Part shown: positions 1 through 7,722 of the stretch, in pieces
Numbering within the stretch: position 1 is the first letter of the stretch
How the letters are laid out: each line of letters starts with the position of its first letter
Source of the DNA: Halobellus inordinatus
Lineage (GTDB): Archaea > Halobacteriota > Halobacteria > Halobacteriales > Haloferacaceae
Length of the DNA: 64,000 nt
Direction of reading: 5' to 3'
Assembly: GCF_024464655.1 (NCBI RefSeq)
Contig: NZ_JANHAV010000001.1
Location: forward strand, 558,001-622,000
Program-made: the position numbers and the translations under genes
Notes under the pieces: model-generated
The model's database searches: none
The model's input: only the letters and a program-made list of their open reading frames with translations
Told to the model about the DNA's origin: nothing

Positions 1-1
1 C

Positions 2-259
2 GCGTCATCGCTTCAGTTCGGACTAGTAGCCGTTCCGTTCGTACTGCTAGCGATTCTGACGTACTTTGCCGGGCGTGCCGTCGCCGGAAGCGAAATGACA
101 GGCGAACTCTACCTGCCCGGCCAGGCAGGCGTCGAGGGTGCCAAACCGCTCGGCGAAGACGGCGAACTGATGAATCAATTCGACGAAGACGAAGAGCCCG
201 AAGCGGCCGTCGAAGGCGAGGCCGACACCGACGACGCTGCGAGCGAAGACGAAGCCTAA
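2..259 (+). CDS. C-terminal part of a membrane protein upstream of coxA (truncated by window edge)
   Basis: An open frame enters from the left edge and ends at TAA 257-259, giving the last 85 residues. The visible part starts with a hydrophobic segment (about residues 5-20, rich in Leu, Val and Phe), then a short polar stretch, and ends in a very acidic Glu/Asp/Ala tail. That is typical of a haloarchaeal membrane protein with a cytoplasmic halophilic tail. It lies 126 bases before coxA on the same strand, so a role in the terminal oxidase locus is likely but not shown. I do not recognise the family from this fragment. Confidence 0.6.
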   Translation, partial: ASSLQFGLVAVPFVLLAILTYFAGRAVAGSEMTGELYLPGQAGVEGAKPLGEDGELMNQFDEDEEPEAAVEGEADTDDAASEDEA

Positions 260-352
260 CACGCTTCGAATCGACTTCTTCCTCTTTGCTGGACCGCTCG
301 ATCAGCGCCTGCGGTGTGAGTCGATTCGGAGGGGCCGTCACGGCGTCCCGAA

Positions 353-364
353 CCTTTCATTACC
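353..364 (+). promoter_or_regulatory. Likely TATA-box region of coxA
   Basis: The AT-rich stretch TTTCATTACC lies about 22-31 bases before the coxA ATG, inside an otherwise GC-rich spacer. This fits a leaderless or short-leader haloarchaeal promoter. No other candidate is visible between the upstream stop codon and coxA. Confidence 0.4.
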
Positions 365-385
365 TTCCGTTACTCAGACACCCCT

Positions 386-2173
386 ATGGAGGTTAACGGA
401 CAGTTAGCACTGACGGTTCTAATGGGGATCCTCCTCGTTGCCGTCGCCGCGTGGATCGCGCGGGTCGAAAACTGGCGCTCGTACAGCCCGATCGCTGGGG
501 GCGGCGGGTACGGGCAGCAGGATAGCTACGTTTCCGAAGAGAAACCGTCTGGTATCATTCGCTGGTTAACGACAGTCGATCACAAGGACATCGGAATCCT
601 GTACGGTGCGTACGGGCTCACGGCGTTCACCGTGGGCGGCCTGATGGTCGTTCTGATGCGGGTCGAACTCTTCGACCCCGGGATGTCGCTCATCTCGAAC
701 ACGTTCTACAACTCGCTGCTGACGAGTCACGGCATCACGATGCTGTTCCTGTTCGGGACGCCCATTCTGGCGGCGTTCTCGAACTATCTGGTGCCGCTTC
801 TGATCGGCGCAGACGATATGGCGTTCCCGCGGATCAACGCCATCGCGTTCTGGCTGCTGCCGCCGGCGGCACTGCTCATCTGGGCGGGCTTCTTCCCGCT
901 TCCGGACGTGCTCCCGGCACAGACTGCCTGGACGATGTACACGCCGCTGTCGGCGGGTGTCGGAGCCGGTAATCAAGCGAACGCCGGCGTCGATCTGATG
1001 CTGCTCGGCCTGCACCTCTCGGGCGTCTCGGCGACGATGGGTGCGATCAACTTCATCGCGACCATCTTCACCGAGCGCGGCGACGAGGTCTCGTGGGCGA
1101 ACCTCGACATCTTCTCGTGGACGATCCTCACGCAGTCGGGGCTCATCCTGTTCGCGTTCCCGCTTCTCGGCAGCGCGCTCGTGATGCTGCTTTTCGACCG
1201 GAACTTCGGCACGACGTTCTTCTCCGGTGAGGGCGGCGCGATCCTCTGGCAGCACCTGTTCTGGTTCTTCGGACACCCGGAGGTCTACATCCTGGTGCTC
1301 CCGCCGATGGGGATCGTGAGCTACGTGATCCCGCGGTTCTCGGGACGACGCCTCTTCGGGTTCAAGTTCGTCGTGTACTCCACGCTCGCGATCGGGGTGC
1401 TCTCCTTCGGTGTCTGGGCGCACCACATGTTCGCGACGGGCATCGACCCGCGACTTCGGGCCTCGTTCATGGCCGTCTCGTTGGCCATCGCGATTCCGAG
1501 CGCGGTGAAGACGTTCAACTGGATCACGACGATGTGGAACGGCCGGATCCGCCTGACGACGCCGATGCTGTTCTCGGTCGGCTTCGTCGCTAACTTCATC
1601 ATCGGCGGCGTCACGGGCGTCTTCCTGGCGTCCATCCCGGTCGACTTAGTCCTCCACGACACCTACTACGTCGTGGGGCACTTCCACTACGTCATTATGG
1701 GTGCGATCGGCTTTGCGGTGTTCTCGGGACTGTACTACTGGTTCCCGCTGTACACCGATCGGATGTACCAGAAGACGCTCGCTAAGGCGCACTTCTGGCT
1801 CACGATGGTCGGGACGAACCTGACGTTCTTCGCGATGATCCTGCTCGGTTACGGCGGGATGCCGCGCCGCTATGCGACGTACCTCCCGCAGTTCGCGACG
1901 ATGCACCAGCTCGCGACTGTCGGTGCGCTGCTGCTGCTGGCCGGACAGGTCATCTTCGTCTGGAACTTCGTCCAGTCGTGGCTCGAAGGGCCGAAAGTCG
2001 AGGACGGAGACCCGTGGAACCTTCGGGAATCCGGCCTCTACACGGCCGAGTGGGACTGGTACGACAAGAAACAGCAGACGGCGATCGCTGACGGTGGAGA
2101 AGAGAGTGACGAGACGGCGCTGACCGACGGCGGTCAGCCCGAAGGCGACGCGGACGACCGCGACGACGCCTGA
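386..2173 (+). CDS. coxA: Heme-copper (cytochrome c type) terminal oxidase subunit I
   Basis: Catalytic subunit of the aerobic terminal oxidase, which reduces O2 to water and pumps protons across the cytoplasmic membrane. The 595-residue protein carries the expected ligands: low-spin heme His115, CuB ligands His297, His346 and His347, and heme ligands His432 and His434 in the HFHY motif. The HPEVY motif (297-301) holds the A1-type Glu299 and the Tyr301 that cross-links to His297. Lys375 matches the K-channel lysine, and ADDMAFPR (142-149) matches the D-channel region. About twelve or more membrane helices follow a short extra N-terminal helix, and the tail is acidic. Subunit II and III genes are not in the window and probably lie to the left. 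The family assignment is secure; the electron donor is unknown. Confidence 0.97.
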   Translation: MEVNGQLALTVLMGILLVAVAAWIARVENWRSYSPIAGGGGYGQQDSYVSEEKPSGIIRWLTTVDHKDIGILYGAYGLTAFTVGGLMVVLMRVELFDPGMSLISNTFYNSLLTSHGITMLFLFGTPILAAFSNYLVPLLIGADDMAFPRINAIAFWLLPPAALLIWAGFFPLPDVLPAQTAWTMYTPLSAGVGAGNQANAGVDLMLLGLHLSGVSATMGAINFIATIFTERGDEVSWANLDIFSWTILTQSGLILFAFPLLGSALVMLLFDRNFGTTFFSGEGGAILWQHLFWFFGHPEVYILVLPPMGIVSYVIPRFSGRRLFGFKFVVYSTLAIGVLSFGVWAHHMFATGIDPRLRASFMAVSLAIAIPSAVKTFNWITTMWNGRIRLTTPMLFSVGFVANFIIGGVTGVFLASIPVDLVLHDTYYVVGHFHYVIMGAIGFAVFSGLYYWFPLYTDRMYQKTLAKAHFWLTMVGTNLTFFAMILLGYGGMPRRYATYLPQFATMHQLATVGALLLLAGQVIFVWNFVQSWLEGPKVEDGDPWNLRESGLYTAEWDWYDKKQQTAIADGGEESDETALTDGGQPEGDADDRDDA

Positions 2174-2315
2174 ATCGCTCGATCACTTCTTCACGTTTTT
2201 ACCTTCGACTAGCGGCCGCGCTGTCGGTCGGTCTTCAGGTGTCGCGGCCAGCGCGCTACGTACGACTCTGCCCGTGGACTCGCAGTCCAAGAAAGGAGAC
2301 TCGACCGGCGGTCTG

Positions 2316-2399
2316 TTAGACGGCGAGGAAGAGTCCGGTCGCGAACATCAGTACGGCGATTGCACCGAGGACGACTCCGAGGAGGTCCCTATCGCTCAT
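2316..2399 (-). CDS. 27-residue single-helix membrane peptide in the cox locus
   Basis: A very short frame starts with ATG at 2399 and ends with TAA at 2316. It has a polar start (MSDRDLL) followed by one hydrophobic helix rich in Gly, Val, Ala and Leu. Immediately upstream of the ATG on the minus strand is GAGGTGAT, a close match to the archaeal Shine-Dalgarno complement, which supports translation. It lies between coxA and another small cox-region membrane protein and points the opposite way. Tiny single-helix subunits are common in terminal oxidases, so an accessory subunit is plausible, but this is inference. The alternative is a chance frame; the ribosome site and clean helix argue against that. 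Confidence 0.5.
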   Translation of the reverse strand: MSDRDLLGVVLGAIAVLMFATGLFLAV

Positions 2400-2494
2400 A
2401 TCACCTCTTCGGTGCGCGCGGTCAAAGGTGCGTCGGTTGGCTGGCAACGATCGTGAACGGGTGGCTTAACCGCCCGCGTCGCCGAGGGCAACGC

Positions 2495-2800
2495 GTGAGC
2501 GAGACCGACATCTCGAACCAGCCTGGCGACGACGGCCGCGAAGGCGACGCCGGTGGGCGCAGCGGGAGTCGATTCGTCCTCGGACTGTACGCCGCGCTCG
2601 TCGCCGTGGGGGCCGCGGTCGGATTTCTGACCGCGACGTTCGTCGAGGGGCTTCAACAGCCGATGTTTCTCTTCGTCGTCCCGTTTCCGGCGACGCCGCT
2701 CGGCTTCGCGGCCTTCGGCGGACTGACCCTCGCGCTCGTCCTCGGTGTCCCCCTCGCGCTCGTCATCTACGTCTCCCGCGAGATCGACAGCGAGGGCTAA
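2495..2800 (+). CDS. Small two-helix membrane protein of the cox cluster
   Basis: I chose GTG 2495 because upstream codons in the same frame read as basic, non-halophilic sequence and a CTTAAC promoter-like box lies about 30 bases before it. The 101-residue product has a polar acidic/glycine-rich start (about 25 residues), a first membrane helix (about 28-48), a Pro/Phe-rich loop and a second helix (about 68-93) ending in a short charged tail. It resembles the small haloarchaeal 'cox cluster' family (DUF7520, from memory). A role in oxidase assembly or stability is inferred only from position. Confidence 0.7.
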   Translation: MSETDISNQPGDDGREGDAGGRSGSRFVLGLYAALVAVGAAVGFLTATFVEGLQQPMFLFVVPFPATPLGFAAFGGLTLALVLGVPLALVIYVSREIDSEG

Positions 2801-2893
2801 TCAGGGCGCTGTCCGCGCTCGTTGCCAGCGACGCGCTGGGAGCTTCCGGCCCCGCGACCCTTTTTATCCCAGGCGGCTGTAGTCCCACCGACG

Positions 2894-4165
2894 ATGGACG
2901 TAGACGAACACGCCGAGGAGCTCGCCTCCGCCCTCGGGGTTGACAAAGCGGAGGTCAAATCCGACCTGGAGAATCTCGTATCGTACAGCGTCCCGATTGA
3001 GGAAGCCAAACAGAGCATCCGCCGGAAACACGGCGGCGACGACGGCGGCGGTGCGGCCCCGACGACGAAAGACGTCGCCGAAGTCACGACCGAGGACGGC
3101 AACGTCACCGTGACAGTCCGCGTGCTCTCGGTTGGTCGGCGCTCGATCCAGTATCAGGGCGAAGAGCAAGTCATCCGCGAGGGAGAGCTTGCGGATGCGA
3201 CGGGGAAACTCTCCTATACGGCCTGGGAGGACTTCGGCTTCGAGCCCGGCGATTCGATCACCGTCGGCAACGCGGGAGTCCGCGAGTGGGACGGCGAACC
3301 GGAACTGAACATCGGCCAATCGTCGACCGTCGCAGTCGAGACGACACCGGTCGAAGTGCCCTACGAGATCGGCGGCGACACCGCTCTCGTCGACCTCCGA
3401 TCGGGCGACCGCGGCCGCAACGTCGAGGTTCGCGTGCTCGAATCCGAGGAGCGCGCCATCGACGGACGGAGCGGGGAGACGACCATCCGTTCGGGCGTCG
3501 TCGCCGACGAGACCGGGCGACTGCCCTTCACCGACTGGCAGGCCCGCTCGGAACTCCGCGAGGGTCACGCATTCCGCTTCGAGGACGTGTACGTTCGGGA
3601 GTTCCGCGGCGTCCCGCAGGTGAACCTCTCTGAGTTCACGACTATCACCCCGCTCGCGCGCGAGGTCGAAGTCGACGACGACGCGCCGCGGATGCACGTC
3701 GCCGAGGCGGTCGCCTCCGGCGGCCTGTTCGACGTCGAACTCGTCGGCAACGTCCTCGAAGTCCGCGACGGCTCGGGACTCATCGAGCGCTGTCCGGACT
3801 GCGGCCGCGTGCTCCAGAACGGCCAGTGCCGGGTCCACGGCGACGTCGACGGGGAAGACGATATGCGCGTGAAAGCGATCGTCGACGACGGCACCGGGAC
3901 GGTGACGGTGATCCTTGATCGCGAACTCACCGAGGACCTCTACGGCGGCACGATGGAAGACGCGATGGCGGCCGCCCGCGACGCGATGGACAAGGAAGTC
4001 GTCGCCGACGAGATCAGAGAGACCGTCGTCGGCCACGAGTTCCGCGTCCGGGGGAACCTCTCGGTCGACGATTACGGCGCGAGCGTCGAGGCGAGCGAGT
4101 TCGAGCGCTCGACGGAGGATCCTGCCGCGCGTGCGACTGCGCTGTTGACGGAGGTGCGGCCGTGA
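2894..4165 (+). CDS. rpa1: Replication protein A, large three-OB-fold form (RPA1)
   Basis: Single-stranded DNA-binding protein for replication, repair and recombination. ATG 2894 gives 423 residues. An earlier in-frame ATG would add a basic stretch unlike the rest. A short helical N-terminus is followed by three OB-fold segments (about residues 60-150, 165-260 and 285-400). The third contains a Cys4/His-type zinc site (CPDC, then C and H) near residues 303-316. The gene overlaps the next one by GTGA and heads a three-gene run with rpap1 and a phosphoesterase. That is the known rpa1-rpap1-rpe arrangement of Haloferax, which supports the rpa1 name over rpa3. Confidence 0.92.
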   Translation: MDVDEHAEELASALGVDKAEVKSDLENLVSYSVPIEEAKQSIRRKHGGDDGGGAAPTTKDVAEVTTEDGNVTVTVRVLSVGRRSIQYQGEEQVIREGELADATGKLSYTAWEDFGFEPGDSITVGNAGVREWDGEPELNIGQSSTVAVETTPVEVPYEIGGDTALVDLRSGDRGRNVEVRVLESEERAIDGRSGETTIRSGVVADETGRLPFTDWQARSELREGHAFRFEDVYVREFRGVPQVNLSEFTTITPLAREVEVDDDAPRMHVAEAVASGGLFDVELVGNVLEVRDGSGLIERCPDCGRVLQNGQCRVHGDVDGEDDMRVKAIVDDGTGTVTVILDRELTEDLYGGTMEDAMAAARDAMDKEVVADEIRETVVGHEFRVRGNLSVDDYGASVEASEFERSTEDPAARATALLTEVRP

Positions 4166-6027
4166 GCGACGCCGAGAACCGCCGTGAGGTGGCTCGACGC
4201 CTCTTCGCCGCGGAGTTCGACGACGCGACGCTCTCGTACTCTGAGGGCGAGGAGGAGCGCGCGCCCAACTACGTCGTGACGCCCACCGGCGCGCGGATCA
4301 ACCGCCTGTTCGCCGTCGGCGCGCTCACCGAGGTCGAACAGGTCAACGACGACATCGTCCGCGGTCGGATCGCCGATCCGACGGGCGTGTTCGTCACTTA
4401 CGCGGGCCAGTATCAGCCGGACGCAATGGGCTTTCTCGACCGCGCCGCACCGCCGTGCTTCGTCTCACTCACCGGGAAGGCGCGGACGTATCAGCCCGAC
4501 GACTCCGATCGAATCTTCACGTCGGTCCGCCCCGAGAGCCTCAACGAGGTCGACGCGGACACGCGCGACCGCTGGGTCGTCGCCGCCGCGGAGGCGACGC
4601 TCGAACGCGTCGCGACGACCGCGGCCGCGCTGACGATGGACGTCCGCGGCGAGGACCTGCGCGCGGCGCTCGAATCGCGTGGCGTCGACGCCGCGCTCGC
4701 CCAAGGCGTCGCGCTCGCGGTCGATCACTACGAACCGACCGAACACTATCTCGAAGCCGTGCGGACGATGGCCGTGCAGGCGCTCGAACTGGTCGCCGAC
4801 GAACGCGACTCCGTCGAGACGCCGTCGGTCGCCCCCGACGAAGCCGGACCGGACGAGCTCGGCCCGCTGCCGACCGTCGCGGCCGCGTCGGCCGCACCGG
4901 GAGACACTGCTGCGTCGGTCACGGCGGAGTCGGCTGCATCGACCGATACTGAGGCCGCAGCCGACTCCGTTGCTGCCGATGCGACCGAGTCGTCCGCGCC
5001 AGAATCCGCGGACGCGACGCCGGCGGACACGGCGCCGACGGACACGGCATCGGAGGAAGGCGCCGAAGCCACCGACACGGGCGCCGCCGCTCCCAGCGCG
5101 GAGACCTCTACGGCCGATACAGAGACCACCGGAACCGCGACCGACGCCTCGGAGACAACGACCTCGACGGATGCGGCGGACGCTGACATAGCGACCGACG
5201 CAGCCGACGCGGTCGACAGGGACGCCGGAACCGCAGACGCTGACGTCGGCGGCACGGCTGCCGACACGCAGGCGGCGCCAGACACAGGGTCGACCGAAAC
5301 GGACGACTTGGGCGGAACGGACGATCTCGGCGACTTCGGCGCCGACGCCGGAGATGCTGATCCCGCTGACGAAGCGACGAGCGAGAGCGGGTCCGCCTCC
5401 GACTTCGAGACCGATTCGGAGTTCGGATCGGATACTGAGGCGGACGCCAGCGCCGCCGCCGGCACCGACGCTGGCCTCGACGAGGGCGAGATGTATGAAC
5501 TCGACGAGGACGAGCGCGCAGAGATCGAAGCCGAGTTCGGCACCGAGTTCTCGACCGGCAACGAGGTCGACGAGCCCGGCGAAGCGGACATCGACGTGCC
5601 GGACGTCGACGAGCTGGAATCGGAAGGCAGTCCGGCCGAGGAGACGGCAGCCACGGCCGACGACACCGCATCGGACGCAGGCGATTCGCTCACGGCAGAT
5701 GCGGACGACACAGCCCCTGCAGAGCCCGCTGCGGAGTCCGCCCCTGACTCCGCGCCGGAGCAGCCGTCCGCCGAACCGGACGCGGCTCCCGCGGCTGATG
5801 CCGACGACACCGCACAGGAATCGGCCGCTGACGTCGACCTCGAAGACGCCGCGGTGTCCGTGATGGCCGATCTCGACGACGGCGACGGGGCCGACCGCGA
5901 GGCCGTCGTCGCGACGGTCGTCGAGGAGTACGGCGTCGACCCAGACGACGTCGAGGACGCCATCCAGGAGGCGCTGATGAGCGGCCAGTGCTACGAGCCC
6001 GCCGAAGGGAGCCTGAAGGCGATCTGA
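4162..6027 (+). CDS. rpap1: RPA-associated protein (RPAP1) with a very long acidic linker
   Basis: Partner of RPA1 in haloarchaeal single-strand DNA-binding complexes. GTG 4162 overlaps the rpa1 stop codon (GTGA), so translation is probably coupled. The 621 residues divide into an ordered N-terminal OB-like domain (about 1-210), a low-complexity segment of about 330 residues built from Ala, Asp, Thr, Ser and Glu, and an ordered helical C-terminus (about 555-621). The linker has biased but intact codons and no stops, so it is real coding sequence. Its acidity could mimic DNA or keep the protein soluble in high salt; neither is shown here. Confidence in the family is high because of the operon context. 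Confidence 0.88.
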   Translation: MSDAENRREVARRLFAAEFDDATLSYSEGEEERAPNYVVTPTGARINRLFAVGALTEVEQVNDDIVRGRIADPTGVFVTYAGQYQPDAMGFLDRAAPPCFVSLTGKARTYQPDDSDRIFTSVRPESLNEVDADTRDRWVVAAAEATLERVATTAAALTMDVRGEDLRAALESRGVDAALAQGVALAVDHYEPTEHYLEAVRTMAVQALELVADERDSVETPSVAPDEAGPDELGPLPTVAAASAAPGDTAASVTAESAASTDTEAAADSVAADATESSAPESADATPADTAPTDTASEEGAEATDTGAAAPSAETSTADTETTGTATDASETTTSTDAADADIATDAADAVDRDAGTADADVGGTAADTQAAPDTGSTETDDLGGTDDLGDFGADAGDADPADEATSESGSASDFETDSEFGSDTEADASAAAGTDAGLDEGEMYELDEDERAEIEAEFGTEFSTGNEVDEPGEADIDVPDVDELESEGSPAEETAATADDTASDAGDSLTADADDTAPAEPAAESAPDSAPEQPSAEPDAAPAADADDTAQESAADVDLEDAAVSVMADLDDGDGADREAVVATVVEEYGVDPDDVEDAIQEALMSGQCYEPAEGSLKAI

Positions 6028-6030
6028 GCC

Positions 6031-6945
6031 GTGCCGCGTGATTCCGGGGCGCCCGACGACGCCGACGCGGCCGCCGGCTCACTCGCCCCGACAGGGACTT
6101 CTGCGGACGGCTCCGCCGGCGGCGGCACAGCGCAGCGGCCGCTCGTCGAGCCCGTCCCGGGAGCCCCGGCCGCTGTCGCCCGCCTGGGTGACGAAACGGC
6201 GCTCGTCGTCGCCGACTACCACGCAGGCATCGAGGCCGGCCTCCGCTACGAGCGCGGCGTCGAACTCGACAGCAACGCGGCCGTCCGGCGCGTGCGCCTG
6301 CTCGGCCTCCTCGACCGGGTCGATCCGGATCGGCTCGTCGTCCTCGGGGACCTGGGCCACCGGATCGGGAACCCCGAGGGCGAGGAGGCCGACGAACTTG
6401 ACGACCTGCTGGCGGCGGTTCTCGACCGCGTGCCCGTGACGCTCGTCCGCGGGAATCACGACGGCGGCGTCGCAGAGCGGTTCGGCTCGGACGACGGCGC
6501 GGGCGACGCGGCCGACGACCACCGCAACCGACTCACCGTCAGCGAAAGCGGCGGCGTCCGTCTCGGTCGCGTCGGCTTCGCCCACGGCCACACTTGGCCG
6601 TCCCGCGAGGTCGTCGAGAGCGACGTGGTCTGTATGGGCCACGAACACCCTGCAGTCCGGCTCGAAGACACTGTCGGCGGCGGGCGCAAAGAGCGCGCGT
6701 GGCTTCGTGGACCGCTCCGACCCGAGCCGTTCGCCGAGCAGTTGCATCTCGCTGTCGAAGACCTCGACTGGCACGACCCCGAACTCGTGATCGTGCCCGC
6801 GTTCAACGAGCGCTCGGGCGGGACGTGGGTGAACGTCGACGGCCAGGGATTTCTCGCACCGTTCCTCCCCGAGGCGCTCGTCGACGCCGACACCGACGCG
6901 TATCTCCTCGATGGCACACGGTTGGGGCCGTACCGATCGGTGTAG
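6031..6945 (+). CDS. rpe: Calcineurin-type metallophosphoesterase of the rpa1 operon (Rpe)
   Basis: Predicted binuclear metal phosphoesterase. GTG 6031 is three bases after the rpap1 stop. The 304-residue product has the ordered metal-binding motifs of the family: ADYHAG (D and H), LGDLGHR (GD), RGNHDGG (GNHD), HGHTW and GHEHP. A Pro/Ala-rich N-terminal extension of about 50 residues precedes the core. It is of the YkuE/COG1407 type, which in haloarchaea is the third gene of the rpa1 operon. Its substrate is unknown; nucleic-acid end processing next to RPA is an attractive but untested idea. Confidence 0.88.
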   Translation: MPRDSGAPDDADAAAGSLAPTGTSADGSAGGGTAQRPLVEPVPGAPAAVARLGDETALVVADYHAGIEAGLRYERGVELDSNAAVRRVRLLGLLDRVDPDRLVVLGDLGHRIGNPEGEEADELDDLLAAVLDRVPVTLVRGNHDGGVAERFGSDDGAGDAADDHRNRLTVSESGGVRLGRVGFAHGHTWPSREVVESDVVCMGHEHPAVRLEDTVGGGRKERAWLRGPLRPEPFAEQLHLAVEDLDWHDPELVIVPAFNERSGGTWVNVDGQGFLAPFLPEALVDADTDAYLLDGTRLGPYRSV

Positions 6946-6977
6946 GTGTCGGCAGGCTGGGCCGGACGCGCCGCGCC

Positions 6978-7238
6978 CTACACTGCGCCCACGAGCACTC
7001 CCAGTGCGAAAAGAACCGCTCCCGTGACGGCCGCCACGACGACGAGAGTCCACTCCTCGGGGCCGCCAGCTCGCTCGGGCTCGACGAGCGCGTAGCCGGC
7101 GCCAGCAACGAGGACCGCGCTGCCGACGGTTCCGGCGACCGATCCCGGTTGTGACGCGCTGGCCGTCGGTGCGAACGTCGCTATCGAGAGCAGGCCGTAC
7201 GTGAGGAGGGCGAGCCAGAACGTTCGTCGGGGACCCAT
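6978..7238 (-). CDS. Small three-helix membrane protein, unknown function
   Basis: An 86-residue product begins at ATG 7238 with a short basic start (MGPRRT) and shows three hydrophobic segments at about 8-26, 36-53 and 63-85, separated by short polar loops. The start is preceded on the minus strand by a T-rich box (7256-7262), consistent with a haloarchaeal promoter. It converges with the rpe gene and diverges from another small membrane gene. I do not recognise a family and see no catalytic motif. Confidence 0.6.
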   Translation of the reverse strand: MGPRRTFWLALLTYGLLSIATFAPTASASQPGSVAGTVGSAVLVAGAGYALVEPERAGGPEEWTLVVVAAVTGAVLFALGVLVGAV

Positions 7239-7364
7239 ACGACAACTGTCCGCTTCGCGGACAAAAACCGTCGTGGGTCGAACGCTGACTCCGGCTGCTG
7301 GTGTGGCACTTCGGTCCAGACTGGTCGGCGCCTCGTTTTTCCGTCTTCGGCGGCAATAATATGT

Positions 7365-7490
7365 ATGCGAATGTCAAGCAAGGTGCTGCTCGCCGGCGTA
7401 TTGGTGTTCGTGATTCCGCTTCCCGGAACGTTCCTCCTCGGCGGCCTCGTCGTCGCGCTCGGTGGAGGCCTTCGGTTGCTCGGCGAGTAA
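7365..7490 (+). CDS. 41-residue hydrophobic membrane protein
   Basis: ATG 7365 (or ATG 7371, two codons later) opens a frame ending at TAA 7488-7490. After a short MRMSSK start the product is almost entirely hydrophobic, with two short helices around an IPLPGTF turn, and ends in RLLGE. Small proteins with this proline-turn pattern are common in haloarchaea, but their function is unknown. An AATAAT box lies just upstream. The stop codon is followed directly by palindromic element A. The composition and clean reading frame make it more likely real than not. Confidence 0.55.
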   Translation: MRMSSKVLLAGVLVFVIPLPGTFLLGGLVVALGGGLRLLGE

Positions 7491-7569
7491 TACTGTCGGA
7501 CAGAAGTTCGTGAATCATGTTGGCACCCACGAGGTGCCGATACTTTTCACATCGTTCTGTCCGACAGTA
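7491..7569. repeat. Palindromic element A, copy 1 (MITE-like)
   Basis: About 79 bases with perfect terminal inverted repeats CTGTCGGACAGAA / TTCTGTCCGACAG, flanked by TA on both sides. A second inner palindrome, GGCACC-N5-GGTGCC, sits at the centre, so the whole unit can fold on itself. It starts on the base after the TAA of the mini-gene at 7365-7490. Two further copies occur at 30281 and 38573. No coding capacity. It could be a non-autonomous transposon, a 3'-end stem-loop, or both. Confidence 0.8.
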
Positions 7570-7571
7570 TA

Positions 7572-7651
7572 ATAGGGATTATCGTAACTGTTCGGAGATT
7601 CTCGCCGTACTGTCCGGCGAGAGATCTATGAGGACGTACGATAATCCCTAT
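7572..7651. repeat. Palindromic element C abutting element A
   Basis: An 80-base unit bounded by perfect 15-base inverted repeats, ATAGGGATTATCGTA and TACGATAATCCCTAT. An inner hairpin CTCGCCG-N7-CGGCGAG lies near its middle. It begins two bases after element A and ends about 70 bases before the lhr start. I found no second copy in this window. Its structure is that of a non-autonomous inverted-repeat element, unrelated in terminal sequence to families A and B. Confidence 0.65.
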
Positions 7652-7722
7652 AAGCAGTTCTCACCTGGGCGGCTCGGCGTCCGAACGCTGCCCTTAATCC
7701 GGTCGCGCCGGTAGTGAACGCG

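Noticed and set aside
566-1426. Long minus-strand frame opposite coxA
   Set aside because: Antisense shadow of a high-GC gene; Arg/Glu/Pro-rich and no family; coxA on the other strand is certain.
2864-4036. 390-codon minus-strand frame opposite rpa1
   Set aside because: Mirror of rpa1 codon usage; no start signal or recognisable protein.
4746-5963. 405-codon Ser-rich minus-strand frame opposite rpap1
   Set aside because: Produced by the low-complexity coding repeats of the RPAP1 linker read backwards.
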